From Prorocentrum cordatum (lineage: Eukaryota > Sar > Dinophyceae > Prorocentrales > Prorocentraceae), in NCBI GenBank assembly GCA_963575745.1, contig CAUYUJ010016361.1, positions 83,501 to 147,500 of the forward strand: a DNA stretch of 64,000 nt, in the 5' to 3' direction. The notes beneath the pieces were generated by a model that saw only the letters and a program-made list of their open reading frames with translations, did not search any database and was not told where the DNA came from. The position numbers were made by a program, and so were the translations under genes. Positions within the stretch are counted from its first letter, which is position 1; every line of letters starts with the position of its first letter. Shown here in pieces: positions 30,760-42,884 of this stretch.

Positions 30760-32870
30760 TCATGAAAACGCGGCACACGGCAGAAACAATTCTGAGAAGG
30801 AAACTCGCGCGCTTCGCGTGCGTCCGTCGACCGACATTGCTAAATCAGGGCAAGCGCGCGGCGACGACCGCATTTGTTCCCACCAATCAACATGGCAAAA
30901 AATGCAAAACAAATTTGTCGAGGCCCTGGTTTGTTTCCTGGTGGGAGAGGGGCCCGAACTCATTGTTAAGAAAAATGGGCCCGAACCCCCAAACCAGCAA
31001 CATAGTCGGCCTGTCTGTTCCCGCGGATGTGCGTCGCATCCGGTTCATACCAGGCCCCATCAAATTCTCTGCGTGCTTTGACCTTGCAGAGCTCAGGCAG
31101 CTCCTTGTTCCCAGCGTCAGCCTTGCTGGTCGGACATACCTCGGGAAGCGAATCTTGCGAGAAATAACCTTCTCGGGCCACGTCTGTACGAGCACAAGGC
31201 CACTGCAATCTGACCTGGATGGTTTCAGGAACCTCCGACCTCGAAACAGCCATGGCAAAGGCAACATGTTCTGATCAGTGGAGGCGCGGGGGAACAGGTC
31301 GGGAAAGGGGGAAAAAGATGGCTCTGACGAGTTGCTCAGACTCGTCAACCTACACAGCTGCTGCCCCCGCCCCGGCCAACAAAACAAAAACCAGCTGGGT
31401 CCTTGCAGCCCCCATCCGTATATATCGATGCTCCAGTTTCATAGAAGAGCGGGTCGGCATGTAGACCATCGGCCTCCAAAAAACGCAAGTCCCGACCATT
31501 CGTGGCCGATGACAAGTCGGGTTTCAGCTGGAGAGGACGCGCGAACAAAGGCTGTGACAGGCCTGCTCTACGAGCATCTTCTATGAGCCCTTCATAAAGG
31601 AACTGGTTTGTTTTACCGGTCCCAAATGGGCATTGCCAAATCCTGCGGAACATCGTGTCAAATGCACCACAGGACGGGCACTCTATGGGGATCTGGCATA
31701 CCCATGTTTCCATATTCGAAGCTGTTGGCACGCTGTCAGAAGAATGCTTGAAGAAGTGCTCGAACTCCGATGGGAGGGCCGACGAAGACTTGCATTGCGG
31801 CAAGAATCCAGAGACCCGAGGCTCGAATCTCATCTGCAAGTGGATGGTCCATGCCGTGAAGCTTCGTAGTGATGACAGATTCAAACTTCTGCTGGGTTAA
31901 ATATTGATCACGAAAGGGTCGCAGTACAGCTAGAGGTTCTTCTGCAAGAACAATATTCCTGCCCGCGCGCATCAGCCAAACAGCTGGCCCCTTATGCTGT
32001 CCAACCAACCTGTTCCAGCCAAAGGAGAGCATCAGAGAGTGGGCCTCTAGCCCTCTGTCCCCAAGGCTTATCAGTAGTCGCAAGCATCCACTTGCGAGCT
32101 GACCGAAACGCTTGGGAAAGGGTGCTGAGCGGGATTCAATCTGAATGGGTAGCACATGCTCCCTTTGGTCGTGTGGCGCGCCACCACTCCATGGCGCACC
32201 TTTCTATCGTGCACGCTGCTAGAAACACGGGGTCTTGTTGGCTCCGAAAAGATAGGGCCCATGAGAGCTCCAAGGGGGTGCCAGTCTGCGTTACTCCAAT
32301 GCAACAGGCAATTTGTTTCCTTGGGGTCAGGATCTCAGATGGCGAGAGGCCCTGAACCTGGGAACCGTAAGCAATTGCAGACTGGACAGAGACTTGAAAT
32401 GGTCTAGACTTACGCCTCCTGGATGCTTTAAACTTGCGTAACCTGTCTGCTCTGGTATTCCAATTTTCACAACGTGAAGCTCGCCTGCTCAGTCCTCGAA
32501 CTTTAGATCGCGTCTTTCCAGCAACGAAGGCGATTCCAAGATTTGGAGGGGCATCTTCAGGAGCTCCAGCAAGGGTCCCAAGTTCCCGCTGAGCTTCTTG
32601 TGTGAACGCCAAGTTATTACTGGTTACTGTCATTTTCTGCGCCGAGAGGGAGCAATCCAAGTAGAACTGCAAAACAGACGAGAGAAACACCTTGATCATT
32701 TTCAAATTGCTGATGCACAGGGACTTCGACTCAGCCCAGGTGTGTAGCTGAATGTCATCAATGTGGACTCCCAGGCCTGAGCTTGCTGGTTCAAGCTGCC
32801 ACGATGACAGTCGACATGAGGTATGACTTGACTTCATATTTAGATGTAGTAGGCCCAGCTATAATACAAC
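30760..32870 (-). mobile_element. LINE-4: 5'-truncated RT/RNase H retroelement remnant
   Basis: The minus strand enters at the RT palm (GVHIDDIQLHTW, 32,765-32,730). The RT thumb follows (NLGIAFVAGKTRSKVRGLSR, FQVSVQSAIAYGSQVQGLSP, AACTIERCAMEWWR), then the knuckle CPSCGAFDTMFRRIWQC, RNase H (ASIYTDGGCKDPAGF; HIRGNRQADYVAGLG) and a possible CxxC tail (FCIFCHVDWWEQ). No endonuclease is present. It is more A+T-rich than LINE-1 and belongs to a different family. Ends and TSD could not be fixed. Confidence 0.75.
30960..32837 (-). pseudogene. LINE-4 RT thumb to RNase H coding remnant
   Basis: The longest piece is 32,136-32,837 (234 codons, RT motif C onward). It shifts frame near 32,150 and again near 31,880 into the zinc-knuckle/RNase H segment (31,345-31,884). 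It shifts once more to 30,966-31,253, where the RNase H C-terminus reads DATHIRGNRQADYVAGLG. At least three frame changes mean it cannot make a product. Confidence 0.7.
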
Positions 32871-33747
32871 GGTAGGGGTCACTAGTCGGGCCGAAAGCTC
32901 CATCCATGAATAGGGTTCTTGGCCTCCTCCTCCTTCTCCTCCTCCTCCTGGCGTGGGCCCTGATGCCCAGCGGCTTCCCCAGGGGCTGCCCCAGGCGCTA
33001 CCTCAGATCTAGTAATGTCCACAACCATCAATCACCCAGGGATAATTGTTTCAAGGTGGTCGGCCTTGTTCGGGAAACGCCCTAAAATCAGGCTTCGATT
33101 TTTAAAGCAACGAGCCTCCCCGTCATCCTCTACCATCACCAAACCAAGCATGTGGACATATCACCACGTGAGATTTGAGGAGCGTTTACAAACGTCGTCT
33201 TGAATTCAACTCCCTGGGGGTGGTTTCGCAAGCTTTTTTGGGTCACGTTTCCATAGCGCGCAACATAACTCAATAAAGTTCAGGCAGCGCAAAACAACAC
33301 ACACTCCAAATGATATTGACGCGTCTGCAAGATTGTAACTGCGTTGGGATATTTGTGCAACGGCGAAAACATCACCGCATCAAATTCGCAGCCCCAAAAT
33401 TCGAAAACACACGTCGACAGGTACCATTTTTTGGACCACGCGCACTGCAAGCGCTTTGCTTTAGGGCGCGTGAATCTTGATCCCCCCCTTCAGTGGAGCT
33501 CCCTTGGGCTTTCAGATTATAGAGGAGGTACAAGAGGAGGATTACGAAAGCAAGGAGGGGAGCGACTTCGAGAGCAGAGATGAGTAGGTTTTGGATGTGC
33601 TGGGCACATGTGCGCACAAGTGCGATCCAGGGTGTTCGATGTCGTGCGTGTGCTGATTGGGCTCGGGTCGACTGTGCAAGCATCACACAATCGTCTGTTC
33701 CTGGGGTGGGGGAGGGCTTAGCCTTTGAGGCTCAGAGGTTGTAACGT
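32871..33747. other. Intergenic upstream of plus-strand gene block
   Basis: CCT-rich at 32,920-32,950, otherwise unremarkable. A minus ORF at 33,372-33,686 contains a hydrophobic stretch (APLLAFVILLLYLLY) but has no other support. This is where base composition turns from very G+C-rich to more balanced. Confidence 0.4.
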
Positions 33748-36700
33748 ATGGCCATCAGTCTGGCCCGACAACTAAATATCGTTGCGCTCAGCCAGGTATC
33801 TGAAGCACCCGATGGCAGCGGTGAGTTAGTCATTCCTCGCGGGAACCTCCCATCTATTGTATCTCAGTTGTCGAGGGTGCCCGCTGGTAGAATATGCCAG
33901 AACCTTCGAAATCGAATTGACCCGGCATGGATGTATGATGCATCATATATCAAAGCGATCCATTTGCCATCGGTCCTGTCTCTGTATGGGGTAACTGGTA
34001 TTTCAGATGTGGCATGGCGCAACCAGCTTCCCAGGATCTCAGAATTGCCAGAACCTTTGCCGCTTCCAGACGAGCAACCACCGCCATCGCCAGACGCCCA
34101 AGACATGGACATGGCTGTGGTTCCCCGAGAATCTTCGGCCCCTTCGTGTCTCCCAGGCCCTGGGTGGAGCCGCCGGCGGGAAGACGCGATTGTACTCCAA
34201 GGCTACGACGAACTAGACCATGCCACACTAGTTGCAATGCTTCGCGTGAGAGACAAGCAAATGGAGTCCGCGGTGGCAGAAATCAAGAATCTCAGACTAC
34301 AGCTTCAGAGCCAGGGAAAACAGAAGGATCGCCAGATTCGGGATCTTGATAAACAGGTTGTCAAATTCAGTAGCTCTTCAACCGATCAGGCGTTGGTGAT
34401 TGCCAGGGGTCGCAAAGATGTTCGGCTGACCACTGCTGGAGCCTGCGCGCTTGCTATTCGGAAGGGTTTATCAAACATCGCATCCAGTTCGTTGGGGTCA
34501 GTGTTGCTCATGGATATCTCACACCAAACAGTATGTCGAACAGAGGTTTCTTTCGGCGCGCGGCTACAAGCAAGCTTCCGTACCTTCCACCAGTCGTGCG
34601 AAGCAGATCTGCAGATTCAGGTGGCAGAATCCTTGGAGGGATGCGGCGAAATGGAACCTCGAATCATTTCATGCATGTCAGTGCACCGCTGGAGATCTGA
34701 TGCCACTAACAGTAGCATCTGGAACAAGAACAAACTACTGGTAACAGAGCTAGAGTCCTTCTATATTTCCTCGGAGGCATTGTCGTCACCAAGTGACTCG
34801 ATACGACACGCCATGTTCGGTGATTCTGTTTCCATGCGTCGAGTATGTGACATCCTCCCTGTCATTGACGCTTCAGGAAAGGGCACGTATTGCACAGTAA
34901 GGAAGGTCTGCTCTTTGTCAGGGTTCGATTGGGCAAAACTTGCGTCTCCCGCGCCTGACCCATTACCTCGTGCAGTACCTTGGCGACTTCTGATGTACAT
35001 ATCGGATGGCGGTCCTGATCAGGCGGGATGGGTGGGTGAGGGCGGAATGTGCGTGCCCATGCAATAAGTTCGTAATGTGTCAAGCCTTGAACGTTTGTCA
35101 AGTATGTTCGCTTGTTTGTGCCATCGTATCTACATGTGTACCGAGCACCGCTCTCTGCAGTGTGAAAGTCATGCTCGCTTGCGCGTGTCCTGTCTGCATG
35201 TTAGCGTCGTGATTCGCAACATTCCCTGCCCCGCCACACCTGCAAGCACATATGTAAGCATGTTCAATGATGTGTTGCCTTTGACGTTGCTAAGGGAGGG
35301 GACTGTTGGTAGTTGTAGGGAGGGGAGGTTGGCTTCAAAGAGTTGCTGAGATCTGATTTGGCTGACGCGTATTGTGTGACCTTCGTGGAGTTGATGTGTT
35401 TACACCACGCCCTCAGCCTCGTCTTCAACAACAGCTTGAAGATTACTGACACGTTTTTGCAGAGTCGGCTGGGCCCCGGCAGGACACCACAGTGGCATTT
35501 CTATTCATCGATCGCGAAGATCAACCATCTCTGGAGGGATAACTCTAAGTCGACGTTCAAGGCTTGGCAGATGTGCAACGGACATTCTGAAGCGCTGCGG
35601 TTTGCCCGCAAACTCCCAGGCCGTATCTGCTCAGGGAGATGGGGCAGCGTCGGGGCCTTCCAGCAGCTGCTCAACGAGGCGGGCTTCTCGCAATTAGAGA
35701 GCGTGCTGTCCGAGGTCACGCAGTGCAAGTGCGGCAGGACGGCAATATGTGCTGCGAGACAACGCAAACACAGGATGGGCAGGGGCAGGGGTCGTTCATT
35801 TTGCACTCGAGTCGTCATTCATGCATGCAGCCGCATGCAATCACAGCCTTATCCTAACGCTTGCTTATCATGCTTTCTGTTCAGGGCAAGGCTTTGCCAT
35901 CGCTCTCAAACGTGCAACGCCTTTGTATTTCTCGACGTGTCACTCTCCCATCACGTGGCTCTGCCTCCTTCTTCTGCTGTCTGAGCGCTCCTTGTTTTAT
36001 CGCCTTTGCCTTGCACCTTTCTCTCGCGCGCATCATATTTTGACCCCCCCCCGTGGCTGGGGGACAGGCCCGACGATGACGAGAAGAAGCTTGTCGCCGC
36101 CTCGGGTCACGCTGATGATCCTCGCGTCGATGAGCAAACTGCTCATAGGGCGAAGCAGTCGAGGTGGAAGCGGGATGCCATGTCGGCAGCACATGACGAG
36201 TTGTTCTGGCTGTCAATAGATATTGCAGATCTCGCATGCACACCACTTAACAGGTTCCAGTGGACACTTGAGAAACGCATCGACGATAATGAGATCATTG
36301 TTGACGGATCTACTCTGGGGCAGCTTGTTTTCGGGAAGGCGATGGTCGTCCATCATTCGTTCGCTGCAGTTCTGACCTCCACGGATTGGGCGTCCAAGCG
36401 CAACGAATGGCCAGTTGATCTTGCATTCAATCTCCTCGAAATGGCTGTGTTACTTGTATCCCACAATGCAGCTGGCTTCTTTCGAAGAATATGCCGTCCT
36501 ATGTCGGTCCTGCCTTTGAGTTTGTGCTGGTTCGCATTCAGACCACCAGATGTTCCTTGTCAACATCGAGCAGGCGTTCTTGAGACGAGGAGGAAGGAGG
36601 ACGAGGAGAAGGAGGAAGGAACATGAGGAGGAGGACGGGGAGGAAGGAGGTGAGGAGGTGAAGAGGAAAGAGAGGAATGAGTTTTTTTCCGTAACAATAC

Positions 36701-37486
36701 AGAAAAGGCATTGCTGCTGCGGTCTTGGCCACAGACCTCATGACTATGGAGATCAACACGAAAAAATTGTTCATTGCTTTCCGTTCGGATTTCGAGCAGG
36801 CGGCCAGTTTCGACCCGAGGGGCATTCGCCGTGGAACGATTTCGCCTCGTGGAATTTACGCCGTGGCTGCTGCAATGGCGATGTGGTCTTGGAGTGATAC
36901 ACAGGAGCTCGAAGGAATTAACTCTCTTGTGGCAATAAATTGTAAAAGGTCCCCAGCAATTTCACTGCCGCTTTTAGCTTCGAGGGTTGCAACAAAAAAA
37001 GCACTCGGCATTGGCAGGCGTGGGTGTAGTCTGCGCTTCAGTAACATCAAGTCACGGGCTGTCACTGTTGTAGACGAATGCAGCAAGGGGACGTCCGAAA
37101 AGTCATTCGAAGAAGTTCGGCACACATCCGATAGGTGGGAACCGATCGACGGATCTACTGAAAAAATAGTTCTTCCAGCTCCAGCCCCGAAACCAGCAAC
37201 CGACAGGGCAGGTCTTTGGTCTACTGCACAGAACATCCTGTGGCATAGGCAATGTAAAAAACCGAATGTGTCGTACTGCTTCTGCTTAGGCGAGGTTGCC
37301 ATTGGCTCGGAGGTGTTTCTATGCGCAGACAAGAGCTGGTCTCTTGGCGTGCTGTTCAAGGCCGTCGTAGGATCCTTTGGTGCCCCGGGCGAAATGATTG
37401 CTGATCTGGTTCTTCCGTTCGACTGGGTCATGTCTACCGATTTGTGGCGATCGACCTACCAGCAGTTAGAGGACAGAGACACCTGA
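33748..37486 (+). CDS. Four-exon gene, hAT-like transposase-related protein (inference)
   Basis: Proposed exons are 33,748-35,022, 35,319-35,737, 36,068-36,573 and 36,735-37,486 (2,952 nt, 983 aa). Introns are GC-AG, GA-AG and GC-AG in phases 0, 2 and 1; the frame stays open across every junction. The first exon has a coiled coil (about residues 155-215, KQMESAVAEIKNLRLQLQSQ) and ends with LLMYISDGGPDQ. Exon 2 has VTFVELMCLHHALSLVF and CSGRWGSVGAFQQLL. Exon 4 has SDTQELEGINSLVAINCKRS and PAISLPLLASRV. The order Asp, C..H helix, RW.S and a C-terminal helical block recalls hAT-type RNase-H-fold transposases. This is pattern recognition, not a search result. An in-frame stop just 5' supports the ATG or a nearby acceptor as the start. 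Confidence 0.5.
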
Positions 37487-38087
37487 ACCTAGGTCCCACC
37501 GACCCCGCCAATGATCCGCCAGACATCACTGCAACCATTACTGTAACACGAATTCACTAACTGTAACATAACAAATTCAAAGCGATGTTTCGGGTCCCTG
37601 GGAGCTCCAAAACACTGCGGACGGGTGGCAATCCCGCCAATTTTCTTGACTTGCAATTTCCGACTGCCGTAACAATAACACACCCAGAGGACGACCACGA
37701 CGCCAGCGTGACAGTCATGAAGTACGACGTCTCGTGGGATATCAGAGCCAGAGGAGGTGATCCCCCTCCAGCTGGCGCTGCAGCCATAGTTCCTGCAGCT
37801 GATGATCAGTTGTGCCAGATTATCATGAGAATTTCGCTACCAAGTAGTGCAGCTATTTTTGTGATGAGGCTCGCCATGTCTTTTGTATTCGCTTCTCTTT
37901 TGCTGTCATTCCCCTGCCGCAGCAACGTTGTAAATACCCAAGCCCACATCCATTATTCATGCAACGCTCTTGTGCATATGTTTGCTCTCTTGCGCCTCTT
38001 AATCTGCCTGGCTGGTGAGCAGAGCTGCGCGGGGTAGTAGAGGCAGACAGCCATGGAACGACTGCTGTCTGTGCCGCCAGGCACGAG
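37487..38087 (+). other. Possible extra coding segment between two genes
   Basis: The frame at 37,585-37,820 (NFLDLQFPTAVTITHPEDDH, then VMKYDVSWDIRARGGDPPP) looks coding, but I could not connect it to the genes on either side. Two in-frame stops separate it from 37,486. A 3' splice site at 38,080 (GTGCCGCCAG) precedes the next ATG. Confidence 0.3.
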
Positions 38088-40010
38088 ATGCCGAAGAAGG
38101 TCAACATCAAGCGCTTGGCGAACAAACGTCGTCGCCGAGAGGGAGGACTTGCCTCTGCTTCTGGTCCGGCAGTGGACCTGGACAGTGACGAGGATGACGA
38201 TGACTACAAGGAGGGCCAGGAGGAGGGCGCAGGGGAGGGCGATGGCGGCAGCAAAGCTGTTGACGGTACTGACGGCAGCGACGTTCGTGGTGAGGCCCGT
38301 TCAGCTGATGTTGAGCTTGACTTTGACCTGCTAAGAGAAATGGCGGAGCAGCTGCTTGGAGCGTCTTACGGCACGGCCGATGAAGAATCAGATTCGAAAC
38401 CAGACGTCTCAGTTGGAGCGGGAGTCGACGATGATGCATTTGATAAATGTGAAAGTGAGAACATTAGCAAGCATAGTCCAGGCTTTGGACTTCACTGTGA
38501 GCTCGGTGACGATATCGACGACTGTGATCTCTTCGGTGATTTTGATGCTGGCCCAGCTGATGTACCGCCGTCCGCTATAGAGGCAGCGTCTGAGGCTCTG
38601 GCAGAGGAGCTTGATCCAAATGGCCTTGAGCCTCGGGCCACTGTTGAGGAGGAGGGCGAGAGGAGGGGGAACGGGAGGGGGTGGAGGAGTGGGTGAGGTG
38701 AGGAGTCCTCTGAGGGAAGGGATGGCATGGGGGCGAATGAGGGAAAGCAAAGTACGTTCCTATGATTCCTGGGACTTGGGGGCCCGATTTGAGGTTTCGA
38801 AACTCAGGAGTCTGAGGTTATCGGAAGATGAAACATCACAGAGGACGCAAGGACCAGAAAACACAGACACTGACGAACAGCCCAGAAACTTCGGCCTCTT
38901 CTTGCTCTTCTCCCCCAGCTGCTCCTGCTTGTTTCCTCCTCTGCATCCTCCTCCTTTTCCTGCTGCTGCTGCTCCTCCTCCTCCTCCTCCCCCTCCTCAA
39001 CCACCTCCTCTTCCTCCGCCCCTCTTTTTTTGACAAACCAAGTTCTTCGCTACTTAGTTGTGCATGTCGTCCCTTGCCTCTCGTGTCTGGCCACTTTCTC
39101 TCAGGAGCGCCCGGGTCTGGCAGCCGACCCCTGCGCCCTGCAGCACGACGCCATCCTCGAGGCAGCTTTGCATGCATCAGTGGGGATTGGTCTGCCAGGT
39201 CCAGAGGCGCCGGATGTGCTTGCAGGGGGGGTAGAGGCAGGTGGCATTCGTCTTGCACGTTATTGCGATAATATGTTGAGCTCTCCTGCTGTCTTGCAAC
39301 GCGCATTTGAGAAGTGGAGTGGCGCTTCTCAGCGAGGAGCCGACCTTTTGCACTATCGTCACAATCAGAGATTTGTTGAGCTAGGTGGTGGTGGGCATGC
39401 GCCGTGGAACTTGTCTCTTCTTGATATTTCTGATGCTGGTAGTGGTGAACGGTCCGTGAAACTTCTTCATTGGACTAACCCGACAGAGATGATAGGACGG
39501 TCCCCTTGCTTTGAGAAGCGAGGTGCCAGTGACAAGTATTACCCGAGCTATGTCCAATCTGTTGGGGCAGACAAAGATGCTTCATGGAAAGATAGAGTTC
39601 ATCATGTCATCTTGCCGTCCATTGGGATTCGCATGATAAAGAATCGTGCTTTGCGCGATCCCATACCAGAGAATATCCTCGCACTCACCAGCATGTGGGA
39701 GAATTCACAGAATTGTTTGCGTCTTTCTGCAGCTGAGGGATCACAGGTCGATGCTTTCAACAGGCCTTGTGAGCTGTGCGAGACAAGTCGCACAGACCCC
39801 GACGTGGTCGGGTACGCCCAGGTTAAGCGATGTAGTATGTGTATGCTGGCATGGCATCCTCAATGCGCCGTCGGCGCCGCAACATTGAAACGTGGTTGTC
39901 TTGCAGAGAGTAGGCGAGACGGCTTCAATCTGGATATACTGCCTGAGTTGTTCCGTGCCAGCAATTCTACGTGCGCGCTGTGTCTTGCACTGCTTGGCGG
40001 CAGCGATTGA
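38088..40010 (+). CDS. Two-exon PHD-finger protein with acidic N-terminus
   Basis: Proposed exons 38,088-38,648 and 39,105-40,010 give 488 aa. The intron is GA-AG in phase 0 and GGA-rich at its 5' end; a GT donor at 38,693 is an alternative but does not keep frame. The N-terminus is basic and nuclear-signal-like (MPKKVNIKRLANKRRRREGG), then Asp/Glu-rich. Near the C-terminus CELC, 17 residues, CSMC, MLAWHPQC, 35 residues and CALC fit the C4HC3 spacing of a PHD finger. PHD fingers commonly read histone tails; that role here is inference. It lies downstream of the transposase-like gene on the same strand. The remainder of the protein is unrecognised. Confidence 0.5.
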
Positions 40011-40618
40011 GCTGCCGATTCGTTCAATGTTAGCATTCGCTCGCCCTTAACATTTTAGTTGAGTGCCTTGTATTTGCGCTGCCTAGCTGATTGGCGGCAG
40101 GGGCTCGCAATGCATGCCGAGCTTCAATGCAAGATAATAATAGCTCTTGGATCTCACGTGCACTAGTCCGAACAAAGCAGGTATCAATGATAGTCTCGTC
40201 TTAGCCGAATCCAACGCACATTTGCCAACCCCTGGCCTCTCCATATCGTGCATTATCTTGAAACTTTGGCGGTTCAACTTCCATTGGATTCTAAGGCGTT
40301 TGGTCCCGGGGGCCCCCATCTGCTTCGACAATTGTTCCACATGCTCCCACCCGACGCACAAAATCGCTCGCATGGTTCGGATCGATGCGACTCTATCTGC
40401 GTTTGGTTTCCGAAGTTTGTTCTTGAAAGGTGGGTCCCTTAGCGCTGAGTTGGTATTTTGATATGCGTGCTTGGCACGTGCCGCTTCCCCGCTCAACATT
40501 CAGAGGCAGTCAGTAATAGCACTGGCTCAACTAGCTGAGCGTTTCTAGTGCCATCGCTTCCCTGTGGCACATCACATTAACTTGATCTGTTCTTCCTTTT
40601 CCTGCAACTTGTAACCTA
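40011..40618. other. Intergenic; possible minus-strand ORF
   Basis: A 138-aa minus ORF (40,083-40,499; LRIQWKLNRQSFKIMHDMER, IPALFGLVHVRSKSYYYLAL) has protein-like composition but no recognised domain, and it opposes the direction of all neighbours. It is not supported further. Confidence 0.2.
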
Positions 40619-41264
40619 ATGGCGGGTCGCGGGACATGCAGATCGAGGTCTCCAGCTCAGTACAGGCTTAGCAACACGGATGGGTCTGGCCTGAAGTACA
40701 CCGTTCGACCAGACTTCCGAAACATGCCAAACAGGAGAGTTCACGATACCATCGATGTAGACTTTACGTGGCCTATGAACGATGCCATCATGCGTGAGTT
40801 CAACACGTTCAATCGGCCCGACTTCAGAGATCAGTTTAGCAATCGAGGGAAGCTGAATCACCCACTTGCTTCGGATATACACTGCACGCACCACTTGGCA
40901 GAGGTTGAATCAGTCATCTGTTGCACAGTGTGTGGCGTGTGGGCTAACACAGCGACACCAGCGAAATTCTTCCAGGATGGTGTGCATTCAGAATCAATCA
41001 CTCTCGCCCCACCCGTTCCTTTTGCCTCCTGCTCCCTTTCTTTTTCGGCATTTAGATCCCAGACAGACCTTCAAAAATGGGGCCGATGAGCTCTGATCCA
41101 AGATAGGGAAATCGTTTCGTGGCGTTGGCGACATTGCGTGCAATCTTAGAGGGGGGCCCAATGGAGGAGTGCAGCGGCAAGCGTACGTACCACGGCAAAG
41201 TGAACTTGTGGAAGTTGTTGAACCACGAATACCCCATCCGTGGTCGAGATTTCTACACGCCTGA
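40619..41264 (+). CDS. Small CxxC zinc-knuckle protein, probably two exons
   Basis: Starts MAGRGTCRSRSPAQYRLS at 40,619. A CAG|GA donor near 40,976 and an acceptor at 41,102 join VICCTVCGVWANTATPAKF to GKSFRGVGDIACNLRGGPNG in frame, ending at 41,264. The C..CG.W...C pattern followed by GG..R resembles the Cys-rich tail found at the end of the LINEs in this window, so it may be a domesticated or captured LINE tail. The splice model is weak and the N-terminal half is unrecognised. Confidence 0.3.
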
Positions 41265-42399
41265 TCGTCGCACTGTCCATGCGGGACAACATCCTAGACA
41301 GCCTCCTGCTCCAGGGCCTGCCGTTGCCGGGGCTGAGCATATCCATGTGGTTCCTTATGGGCCTGTTGTTGTGCCTGCTGAGCAGGCCGAGTGAGAGTGC
41401 GATGCTCTTTGAGAGAATTCATGTCGTGGCAGTGTGACGGTGATAGGAACTATAGATCAGCGGTGCTCACTGGCAGGGTTGTTGGTGACAAGTAGATGCA
41501 CTTACATTGTTCTTTCAGTATAGCTTGACTGGGGCTGTCGAGCTCCTATGTGCACAGCACTGCCCTGCAATGCATCAATGTGATAATATCTAGGCTTGTA
41601 GCATCTCGACAGTCAGCAGTTGGCGATCGAGCAAATCCTTGAGCCATCCATCCGATATGTCCTGAGGCTCCTCCCCCCCTTCCTCCTGCCTCCTGCTGGG
41701 TGCAGCTCGATACAACTGCTATTGCTCAGGTCCGGCCGAGCCCCTTGCACCTAAGGGGGAGTAGTTGGGGGGGGAGATCGCGAGGGGGAGGGGAGCAGGA
41801 GAGCCGAACAAGGTTACGCAACTGAACATCTCGCGTTTGAAGGGCCCCTGCGAGAGAGTTCTGAGGCACACCCGGCGCGCCCTGGGGCGAATGGCGCTCT
41901 GATGGGGGAGGGCCCCGAGGAGGGGAATAAGGGGGGGGAGTAGGAGAATGAGAGAGGATATCCTTGAGCGCGCATGTGCTTTGCGCCAGGACACAGGCCA
42001 CATGAGTACATTCAAATGTACATGACAAAGCATATGCGCACCATTGACGCACAACGTCTGCATTATGTATCGTCAACACCAGAGAATTCGTGTGCAAAAC
42101 ACATCGCATTACACGCAATGCATGTACTTACGATCGCAAGAGGGGCGCGCAACATTGCCACCGAGAAAACATCCGCTAGACGTGTTACCAGATACATACA
42201 TGTGTTCCACACAAGCAAACTCTTACAAAACAACACTCAATATACTAGGGTCACCAGAGAATTACTGAGTCGCACATACGATTTGATGCATGACATGTGT
42301 TTTCAGATTGGCAAGACTGTTATAGATGTATGACTGTCACAACATGTTTTCTACACTGGCAACGCCAAACATTTCCCACACTATCCACAATACATATTC
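41265..42399. other. Intergenic approach to the palindrome
   Basis: No gene is supported. There is a G/C-run area at 41,745-41,945, then ACATGT/CATATG-rich sequence from 41,990. A+T content rises steadily towards 42,400. Confidence 0.4.
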
Positions 42400-42884
42400 A
42401 CAACGCTGTTGTTTTTGTCGTGAACACTTTGATATTTAAGTGGTGTTTCTAATGAATGTTGGTCGCGTTCGTGTTGTTTTTCACTGCAGTTCAATGTTTT
42501 AAATTTAGAATGTCAAAGAATATTAACAGTTGTCGTTCAAGCGCACACTGATACACCAATGTTTTTCACACTTGGTTCCTATATTTTTCAAATAGATGTA
42601 TGGCTTTTTTATACAAATCTGAACTATTTTCAATTGTTTTTGAATGTGCGTCATCATGATTTATCTTTTTTTTGGTTTTTTTTAAACGAATCCATTGATT
42701 CCCTAATCATTTTGGGACAACGCTTTACAGTTTTTCAATCAATTTTATTATTTTGTTCATTATTTCGGTTGTGTTTTTCTTTGTGTGTTTTTGTTTTTTT
42801 TATATGTTTGCTAATGATTTCATGCGTGTTTTCACACATGTTTTCCATTGTCCCAATCACTACACAATGGTTTCCAAATATTTG
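42400..42884. other. T-rich arm of the large palindrome
   Basis: About 485 bp of very A+T-rich DNA with strong strand bias: T-runs such as TTTTTTTTGGTTTTTTTTAAA, and ATTGATT/TCATTGTT motifs. ORFs here (for example 42,559-42,933) are poly-Phe/Leu artefacts. It mirrors an A-rich stretch on the other side of the hairpin array. Confidence 0.7.

Noticed and set aside
33372-33686. Minus ORF with one hydrophobic segment
   Set aside because: No family resemblance, no context, and opposite to neighbouring genes.
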